From NCBI GenBank assembly GCA_003133815.1, contig PKZR01000440.1, positions 10,631 to 20,769 of the forward strand: 10,139 nt of DNA. Direction: 5' to 3'. The notes beneath the pieces were generated by a model. That model saw nothing but the letters and a program-made list of their open reading frames with translations. It did not search any database and was not told where the DNA came from. The stretch is from Limisphaerales bacterium. Its GTDB lineage: Bacteria > Verrucomicrobiota > Verrucomicrobiia > Limisphaerales > UBA11358. This document shows positions 5,560 through 10,139 of this stretch, piece after piece (the first letter of the stretch is position 1; every line of letters begins with the position of its first letter). The position numbers and the translations under genes are program-made.

Positions 5560-6699
5560 GTGCCGACTGACATCAAATCCCTGACGAGCGAGGAACTGGA
5601 AGCCCAATTTAAAACGTGGGACCAGCCCGTCTATCGCGTCGCGCAGGTGCTGGACTGGCTTTACGTCCGCCGCGTGACGTCCTGGGACGCCATGACGAAC
5701 CTGCCCAAGGCCATGCGCGAAAAATTGCGTGGGAATTATTCGCTGCAAACGCACGAACTCGTCCGCAAACAGGGTTCGCACGACACCACACAGAAATTCC
5801 TCTGGCGGCTGCACGACCATTCGCTCATCGAAAGCGTTTTGATTCCCGCCAACCCAGCGCTTTATGGCGACGCCAGCGACCGCCACACGCTCTGCATTTC
5901 CACGCAGGTCGGCTGCGCCTACGGCTGCAAGTTTTGTGCGAGTGGACTCGACGGCTGGAAAAGAAATCTCACGCCGGATGAAATTGTGGAACAGATTTTG
6001 TCCATCGAACGGTGGAACGAACAAAATGCGGAACGCGAAGTGCGGAGTGCGGAATCGCCGGAAGATTCCACTCCACATTCAGCACTCCGCACTCCGCGCT
6101 TGATCAATAACATCGTCGTCATGGGCATGGGCGAACCGCTGGCGAATTACGATAATTTGTTGAAGGCCTTGAAAATCCTGAACGCGCCGTGGGGCGGCGG
6201 CATCGGTGCGCGAAAGATCACCATTTCGACTAGCGGACTCGCGCCGCAGATCCGCAAGCTTGCGCGGGAGCCGATGCAGTTCCGCCTCGCCATCTCGCTT
6301 CATGGCGCGACGGACGAGACTCGGAATAAAATCATGCCGGTCAACCGCAAGTATCCGCTCCGGGAACTCGTCAACGCGTGCGAGGAATATCAGCACGAAA
6401 AAGGCCGCATGATCACGCTGGAATATATTTTGATCGCCGGCGTGAATGATTTCATCGCTGAAACAAAGCCGCTCGCCGTGCTGGCTCGCAAGCTTCATGC
6501 CAAAGTGAACCTGATCCCCTACAACAAGGTTGAAGGGTTGCCGTGGGAACGGCCCGGCGAAGATGCCTGCGAAAAATTCCTCGCCGCGCTGGAGGACCAA
6601 AAGGTCACAGCCACCTTGCGCCGCGAAAAAGGCCACGACATTGACGCCGCGTGCGGGCAGTTGCGTCTGAAGACGGAAAAGGAATTGTCGAATAGTTAA
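5560..6699 (+). CDS. rlmN: Dual-specificity 23S rRNA/tRNA adenine-C2 methyltransferase RlmN
   Basis: Radical SAM enzyme that methylates C2 of A2503 in 23S rRNA and A37 in some tRNAs, tuning decoding fidelity. The start is GTG 5560; an in-frame stop at 5548 rules out upstream starts. An N-terminal accessory domain covers about 1-90. The [4Fe-4S] cysteines C119, C123 and C126 are in CAYGCKFC. Resolving Cys112 is in LCISTQVG, and the methyl-carrying Cys365 is in DIDAACGQL. Other core motifs are VVMGMGEPL (186-194), ITISTSGLAP (220-229) and FRLAISLHG (241-249). Residues about 156-180, between helix EIVEQILSIERW and strand INNIVVMGMGEP, are longer than in E. coli RlmN and are encoded by a palindromic repeat. 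The last codons and the TAA stop lie inside another repeat. All catalytic residues are intact, so the enzyme should be active. Confidence 0.96.
   Translation: MPTDIKSLTSEELEAQFKTWDQPVYRVAQVLDWLYVRRVTSWDAMTNLPKAMREKLRGNYSLQTHELVRKQGSHDTTQKFLWRLHDHSLIESVLIPANPALYGDASDRHTLCISTQVGCAYGCKFCASGLDGWKRNLTPDEIVEQILSIERWNEQNAEREVRSAESPEDSTPHSALRTPRLINNIVVMGMGEPLANYDNLLKALKILNAPWGGGIGARKITISTSGLAPQIRKLAREPMQFRLAISLHGATDETRNKIMPVNRKYPLRELVNACEEYQHEKGRMITLEYILIAGVNDFIAETKPLAVLARKLHAKVNLIPYNKVEGLPWERPGEDACEKFLAALEDQKVTATLRREKGHDIDAACGQLRLKTEKELSNS
6027..6098. repeat. 7-bp-unit palindromic repeat inserted in frame in rlmN
   Basis: The left arm is four 7-bp units, TGCGGAA-CGCGAAG-TGCGGAG-TGCGGAA (6027-6054). 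The right arm, read on the other strand, continues the same period (CGCGGAG, TGCGGAG, TGCTGAA, TGTGGAG). Segments 6034-6055 and 6077-6098 are complementary at 20 of 22 positions with a 21-nt loop. The element encodes VRSAE-type residues from one arm and PHSALRTPR from the other. Confidence 0.85.
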
Positions 6700-6758
6700 A
6701 CCGTTGAATTGTTATGCGACCATCCGATTTAACGATTTAACATTTCAACACTTCAACG
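6685..6758. repeat. 8-bp-unit palindromic repeat at the rlmN-hisH junction
   Basis: Right arm: CGATTTAA, CGATTTAA, CATTTCAA, CACTTCAA (6725-6756). Left arm: TTGTCGAA, TAGTTAAA, CCGTTGAA, TTGTTATG (6685-6716). Segments 6686-6711 and 6725-6750 are complementary at 20 of 26 positions with a 13-nt loop. The left arm contains the last codons (N-S) and TAA stop of rlmN. The transcript could fold as an AU-rich hairpin and might act in 3'-end formation, but there is no U-tract. Confidence 0.75.
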
Positions 6759-6770
6759 TATCATTTTCCC

Positions 6771-7391
6771 GTGATCGCCCTACTCGACTACGGCTCCGGC
6801 AACCTGCGCAGCGTCCACAAATCGCTGCTCAAGGTCGGCGCGGACGTGCGCCTCGTTCAGCGACCCGATGAAATAGGCGACGCCAGCGCAATGGTCCTGC
6901 CCGGTGTCGGCGCGTTCGACGACTGCATCAACGCGCTGCGCAAACAGGAACTGCTCGAAGCAGCGCGCGATTTCATCAAGACCGGCAAACCGTTTCTCGG
7001 CATTTGCGTCGGCTATCAGGCGCTGTTCGAGCGCAGCGATGAGTTCAATTCCTGCGCCGCCGGCCTGGGCGTCTTTCAAGGCAGCGTCGTCCGATTCACC
7101 GAAAAACCAGGGCTGAAGATCCCGCAGATCGGCTGGAACCAGCTGGACATAGTGAAGACCGATTGTCCGATTTATCGCGGCATACCCGGCGGCAGCTACG
7201 TTTATTTCGTCCACAGTTTTTATCCGCAACCGGTGGACTCCAGCATCGTCGCCACGCGTACGGATTACGGCGACACCTTTGCCTCGTCCGTCTGGCGCGA
7301 CAATGTCTTCGCCACGCAATTTCATCCTGAGAAAAGCCAGAAGGTCGGCCTGCAACTCCTGAAGAATTTCGTGGAGCTTGCGAAAGGCTGA
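6771..7391 (+). CDS. hisH: Imidazole glycerol phosphate synthase, glutaminase subunit HisH
   Basis: Class I glutamine amidotransferase subunit that releases ammonia from glutamine and passes it to HisF, which makes IGP and AICAR in histidine biosynthesis. The start is GTG 6771 (MIALLDYGSGNLRSV, the family N-terminus). Catalytic triad: Cys79 in GICVGYQ, His185 and Glu187 in FHPEKSQ. The LPGVGAF oxyanion-hole motif is at 43-49. The length of 206 aa is standard. GICVGYQ replaces the more common GICLGMQ, a mild variant. No hisF lies in the window: the next gene on this strand is a broken methyltransferase, so histidine genes appear to be scattered here. Only 71 bp separate it from rlmN, mostly repeat, so cotranscription with rlmN is possible. 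Confidence 0.95.
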   Translation: MIALLDYGSGNLRSVHKSLLKVGADVRLVQRPDEIGDASAMVLPGVGAFDDCINALRKQELLEAARDFIKTGKPFLGICVGYQALFERSDEFNSCAAGLGVFQGSVVRFTEKPGLKIPQIGWNQLDIVKTDCPIYRGIPGGSYVYFVHSFYPQPVDSSIVATRTDYGDTFASSVWRDNVFATQFHPEKSQKVGLQLLKNFVELAKG

Positions 7392-7422
7392 AGCTGTTTC
7401 CGGCCTATTCGGATTCTGCATT

Positions 7423-7429
7423 GGAAAGG
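7423..7429 (+). promoter_or_regulatory. Ribosome binding site of the truncated methyltransferase
   Basis: GGAAAGG lies 6 bp before ATG 7436. It is one of the few recognisable Shine-Dalgarno sequences in the window and fixes this ATG as the start in preference to the TTG at 7421. Confidence 0.55.
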
Positions 7430-7435
7430 TCTAAT

Positions 7436-7612
7436 ATGAAGCAATTGACCGAACATACCGGAGCCAGCTATAAGGGCAAAGCCCTCAAATACGCCGAAAC
7501 CGTTGACACCAAACCGTGGAACGCCTTCTACGAACGGTCGGCTGTCATTTCCCTTCTGCCATCCCTGACTAACGCCAACGTATTGGATGCCGGCTGCGGT
7601 TCAGGCTGGTAA
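7436..7612 (+). pseudogene. Truncated SAM-dependent methyltransferase (N-terminal remnant)
   Basis: This is the first 58 residues of a class I methyltransferase: MKQLTEHTGASYKGKALKY, then a helix KPWNAFYERSAVISLLPSL, then motif I VLDAGCGSGW, which binds SAM. The frame then ends at TAA (7610-7612), right where the rest of the Rossmann domain should begin; intact family members run to roughly 200-250 aa. I found no continuation in other frames, because the biotin gene bioA ends only 14 bp later on the opposite strand. A good ribosome binding site and intact motif suggest a fairly recent deletion. The peptide may still be translated but cannot be a methyltransferase alone. Confidence 0.8.
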
Positions 7613-7626
7613 CGCCCTGCCGATAA

Positions 7627-9075
7627 TTAAAACACTTCCGCCACGGCTTCGCGGAGGGCGCGGATCATCTTCTGCATTTGCGCCGTCGTGGTGCAATACG
7701 GCGGCATCAGGACGATGACGTTTCCGATGGGGCGGGTGAGGACGCCGCGCTTGGCCATGGCTTCGCAGACGCGGATGCCTGCGCGTTCGCGCAATTCATA
7801 GGGTTCGCGCGTGCGCCAGTTTCTCACCAGCTCGATGCCCGCAATCATTCCCACCTGCCGGATGTCGCCGATGTGGGGCAGGGGCCAGAGAGACTGCAAT
7901 TCTTTGCGCAGGACGTTTTCCAGATTCTTTCGCGCGCGCGCGGATGCGGGGCTTTGGAGGATTTCCAGACTTGCGAGGGCCGCGCTGGCGCCGAGCTGGT
8001 TGCCGGTGAAACTGTGTCCGTGGAAAAATGTCTTGAACTCCGCGTATTCGCCAAGAAATGCGTCGAAAATATTCTGCGTGGTGAGGGTCGCGGCCATCGG
8101 CAGGTAACCGCCGGTCATGCCCTTGGCGAGACAGAGGAAATCCGGTTGCACGTTTTCCTGCTGACAGGCGAAGAGGGGAAGGTGCGGAGTGCGGAATGCG
8201 GAGTGCGAAGTGGTGCGGCCAAATCCGGTCATCACTTCGTCGGCGATGAGCAGGGCGCCGTGGTGCCGGGCGATGTCGGAAACTTGTTTCAGCCAGGTTT
8301 GCGGTTGCGGGATCATCCCGGCGGAGCCTTGCATGAGGGGTTCGAAGATGAAGGCGGCGTAGGGATTGCCCCTGCGCTTTTGCGCGGCAAATTTTTTCTC
8401 CACCAAACCGACGCATTCGAAGTGGCACTTGCGATAATCCCGCGCGTCGGCGCGTTCCGGCCTGGCGCGGTTGAACGGGCAGCGGTAGCAATAGGGTGAC
8501 ATGACCTTGTCGGGCTTGAACAGCAGGCCGGAATAGGCCTTGTGAAAGAGGTCAATATGTCCGGCGGAAACAGCGCCCACGGTGTCGCCGTGATACGCGC
8601 CGTCGAGGGAGAGGAATTTGGGCCGCGCGGTTTTGCCACGGGTGCGGCGGGTGAATTCGTAGGCGAGCTTGAGGGCCACTTCCATGGCGGTGGAGCCGTC
8701 GTCGGAGAAGAAGACCTTTCCTAGTTTATGATTTGAGATTTGAGATGGACGCGCTGCGTCGCCTTTAGATTTATTCGCCACTGAAATTAATCTTGAGGCG
8801 AGAAGGGAAGCGGGTTCGTTGGCGAAACCCAGGGCGGAGCTGTGCGCGATTTTTTTCAACTGCCGGCGGATGGCGGCGTTGATTTTGGGATGATTGTGTC
8901 CGTGCAGATTTGTCCAGATGGAAGCATTGGCATCGAGATATTCGCGGCCATGAACGTCGCGCAGGACGGCGCCATGACCTTCGGCGATGACGAGAGGCTC
9001 GCGCTTGAGCCAGTCGCGCATCTGGGTGAACGGATGCCAGACGAACCGGCGGTCGAGCTGGGCGGATTGGTTCAT
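7627..9075 (-). CDS. bioA: 7,8-diaminononanoate synthase (DAPA aminotransferase) BioA
   Basis: PLP-dependent class III aminotransferase that converts 8-amino-7-oxononanoate to 7,8-diaminononanoate in biotin synthesis. Motifs: WHPFTQM (13-19), GYHGDT-type GAYHGDTVG (159-167), IADEVMTGFGRT (277-288) with the PLP-pyridine Asp279, LAKGMTGGYLP with Schiff-base Lys318, and FFHGHSFTGNQLG (350-362). The detailed sequence follows the Bacillus subtilis type (HPF, GGYLP, HGHSFTGNQ) rather than E. coli (HPY, GGTMTL). It is 482 aa, longer than usual, because of two repeat-derived inserts at about 103-118 and 288-300. A third, cysteine-bearing segment (C196, C199, C217, C221) lies between them. The ATG overlaps the bioF stop codon (ATGA), implying translational coupling. 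It is convergent with the methyltransferase remnant. Confidence 0.95.
   Translation of the reverse strand: MNQSAQLDRRFVWHPFTQMRDWLKREPLVIAEGHGAVLRDVHGREYLDANASIWTNLHGHNHPKINAAIRRQLKKIAHSSALGFANEPASLLASRLISVANKSKGDAARPSQISNHKLGKVFFSDDGSTAMEVALKLAYEFTRRTRGKTARPKFLSLDGAYHGDTVGAVSAGHIDLFHKAYSGLLFKPDKVMSPYCYRCPFNRARPERADARDYRKCHFECVGLVEKKFAAQKRRGNPYAAFIFEPLMQGSAGMIPQPQTWLKQVSDIARHHGALLIADEVMTGFGRTTSHSAFRTPHLPLFACQQENVQPDFLCLAKGMTGGYLPMAATLTTQNIFDAFLGEYAEFKTFFHGHSFTGNQLGASAALASLEILQSPASARARKNLENVLRKELQSLWPLPHIGDIRQVGMIAGIELVRNWRTREPYELRERAGIRVCEAMAKRGVLTRPIGNVIVLMPPYCTTTAQMQKMIRALREAVAEVF
8183..8210. repeat. 7-bp tandem repeat inside bioA (TGCGGAR family)
   Basis: Four consecutive 7-bp units: TGCGGAG, TGCGGAA, TGCGGAG, TGCGAAG. 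Read by bioA on the - strand they encode HSAFRTPH (residues about 291-298), between GFGRT and FACQQENVQPD. In the B. subtilis enzyme only about three residues separate those motifs. Confidence 0.85.
8722..8769. repeat. 7-bp repeat insert inside bioA (GATTTGA family)
   Basis: GATTTGA-GATTTGA-GAT at 8730-8746, next to a CGACGCAGCGCG segment, encodes KGDAARPSQISNHKL (residues about 104-118) in bioA. It lies between LISVA and the conserved strand VFFSDDGS, where related enzymes have only a short loop. The exact borders are uncertain. Confidence 0.65.
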
Positions 9076-10139
9076 GGGTCCAAAGGCCTTGGCCAGTGGT
9101 CCGAGTTATTATTGAGCGCGAAGGCCACATGCGAAATATCTTCCGGCTTGTGTGCGGCGGTGATTGTCACGCGCAAGCGCGCCCGTCCGCGCGCGACGGT
9201 CGGGTAACGGATGGCGGGGATGAAGATGTTTTGGGCGCGCAATTTGGAGGATGCTCCGACGGCTTTGGCTTCATTGCCGATGATTAAAGGGATGATGGCG
9301 CTGGCCATTGCGGAATGCGGAATGCGGAGTGCGGAATGAAATGTTTTGACCTGCTTCCACAGATGCTTGTTGAGCGCCCGGCCTTCGGGGGATTGGACGA
9401 GGCGGATGGCGGCGGTGGCGGCGGCTGCGGCGGCGGGAACCGGCGCGGTGCTGAATATGAAACTGCGCGCGCTGTTCACAAGAAAATCAATGAGGACGCG
9501 CGAGCCGCAAATGTAGCCGCCGCTGGAGCCGAGCGCCTTGCCGAGCGTGCCCATCTGGATGTCTATTTCGCCGGCCACGCCAAGGGCGTCCGCAAGGCCG
9601 CGTCCATTTTTGCCGATGATGCCGGTGGCGTGGGCCTCGTCCACCATGAGCCACGCGCCATATTTATTCTTGAGCGCGACGATTTCACGGAGCGGCGCGG
9701 CGTCGCCATCCATGGAGAAGATGGATTCGGTGACGATGAGCACTCGCGTATGGACGAACCTCTCCCTGGGGGCATAGCGGGGCAGGGAAATTTTGGAGGT
9801 CCAGAGGAGAATCTTTTCCAAATCTTCCAGATCATTGTGGTCGAAGACGCGGAGGGTGGCGCCGCTCAGCCGCGCGGCGTCCACGATGCAGGCGTGGACA
9901 AGTTTATCAATGATGATGATGTCGGACTTGCCGAGCAGGGCGCAAATGGTGCCGATGGCGGCGGCGTAGCCCGTGGAAAAGGAAAGTGCGGCCTCGGTCT
10001 TTTTGAAGGCGGCGAGGGTTTCCTCAAGTTCGTGGAACGGCGCAAGGGAGCCGGAGACCAGACGCGAGGCGCCCGCGCCTGCGCCGAAGCGTTTCACGGC
10101 GTCAGCGGCGGCTTTTTTCAACGCGGGATGACTGGCGAG
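9072..10139 (-). CDS. bioF: 8-amino-7-oxononanoate synthase BioF (5' end beyond window)
   Basis: PLP enzyme of the alpha-oxoamine synthase family: pimeloyl-thioester plus L-alanine gives 8-amino-7-oxononanoate, the step before BioA. The frame is open to the window edge (LASHPALKKAA...), so the N-terminal part, roughly 40-50 residues, is missing. Numbered from the first codon in view: GAGASRLVSGS (20-30), FDHND (99-103), VTESIFSMDGD (136-146), MVDEAHATG (165-173), and MGTLGKALGSSGGY (196-209) with Schiff-base Lys201. The late motif is PAIRYPTVARGRARLRVTITAAH. KBL and other alpha-oxoamine synthases are alternatives, but direct coupling to bioA supports BioF. Two unusual stretches are present: residues about 112-131, longer than in E. 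coli, and FHSALRIPHSA (267-277), encoded by a 7-bp repeat. The catalytic core appears intact. Confidence 0.94.
   Translation of the reverse strand, partial: LASHPALKKAAADAVKRFGAGAGASRLVSGSLAPFHELEETLAAFKKTEAALSFSTGYAAAIGTICALLGKSDIIIIDKLVHACIVDAARLSGATLRVFDHNDLEDLEKILLWTSKISLPRYAPRERFVHTRVLIVTESIFSMDGDAAPLREIVALKNKYGAWLMVDEAHATGIIGKNGRGLADALGVAGEIDIQMGTLGKALGSSGGYICGSRVLIDFLVNSARSFIFSTAPVPAAAAAATAAIRLVQSPEGRALNKHLWKQVKTFHSALRIPHSAMASAIIPLIIGNEAKAVGASSKLRAQNIFIPAIRYPTVARGRARLRVTITAAHKPEDISHVAFALNNNSDHWPRPLDP
9309..9336. repeat. 7-bp tandem repeat inside bioF (TGCGGAR family)
   Basis: Four consecutive units: TGCGGAA, TGCGGAA, TGCGGAG, TGCGGAA. Read by bioF they encode HSALRIPHSA between the helix LWKQVKT and the conserved strand SAIIPLIIG. 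The unit and resulting peptide match those in rlmN and bioA. Confidence 0.85.
9763..9788. repeat. Possible repeat-derived insert in bioF with short inverted repeat
   Basis: TCCCTG (9763-9768) and CAGGGA (9783-9788) are perfect complements around a G-rich 14-nt loop. The segment encodes SLPRYAPRE within a stretch about 13 residues longer than in E. coli BioF, between LEKIL and LIVTESIFS. The insert interpretation rests on the length difference and the dyad only. Confidence 0.4.

Noticed and set aside
5479..6078. 199-codon frame on the - strand antisense to rlmN
   Set aside because: The rlmN strand carries all radical SAM motifs. The antisense peptide has none and includes the repeat-derived RTPHFAFRI segment.
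6027..6098. CRISPR array or tRNA-like structure in rlmN
   Set aside because: The units are 7 bp with no spacers, and no cloverleaf can be drawn. It is a simple palindromic repeat in an open reading frame.
7678..8499. 273-codon frame on the + strand antisense to bioA
   Set aside because: bioA is unmistakable on the other strand. The antisense composition (Gly, Ala, Val and charged residues) is a shadow pattern.

Overview
This window reads as a stretch of chromosome from a GC-rich, free-living bacterium. It is most likely a member of the Verrucomicrobiota, probably the Pedosphaera/Limisphaerales side. That assignment is inference from the style of the proteins (SGNH hydrolase, small lipoprotein, HisH with GICVGYQ), the rarity of Shine-Dalgarno sequences, and the density of short palindromic repeats that I associate with that group. 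No marker in the window proves it.

Layout. At the left edge (- strand) is the N-terminal third of a Mn-type superoxide dismutase. About 800 bp without a convincing gene follow, holding a composite repeat region (hairpin, 21-bp tandem repeat, hairpin) and a probable terminator. Next, on the - strand, come an acetate/succinate channel of the SatP (GPR1/FUN34/YaaH) family and, 62 bp downstream, an exported SGNH/GDSL esterase. After these come a small uncertain ORF, an 80-bp palindromic repeat, an EVE-domain protein (-), a 104-bp palindrome that fills the divergent promoter region, and the PLP-binding protein YggS (+). Three small hypothetical genes follow: a C-tail membrane protein, a soluble 108-aa protein and a lipoprotein. 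The right half holds rlmN (23S rRNA/tRNA A2 methyltransferase), hisH (histidine synthesis), a truncated methyltransferase remnant, and a translationally coupled bioF-bioA biotin pair on the - strand whose 5' end leaves the window.

The genes are mostly housekeeping: oxidative defence, acetate uptake, PLP homeostasis, rRNA modification, histidine and biotin synthesis. I see no phage, defence, CRISPR, tRNA or insertion-sequence gene.

The unusual layer is repetitive DNA. At least six short repeat families lie between and inside the genes. Four enzyme-coding sites (rlmN, bioA twice, bioF) carry in-frame inserts made of 7-bp tandem units. Because 7 is not divisible by 3, such a repeat reads as the same heptapeptide in every frame. 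The TGCGGAR family is stop-free on both strands, and the GATTTGA family is stop-free on one strand, which is the one used in bioA. An 8-bp family that does contain TAA sits at the rlmN-hisH junction and supplies the rlmN stop codon. The result looks like an independent counterpart of the Rickettsia palindromic elements that insert in proteins.
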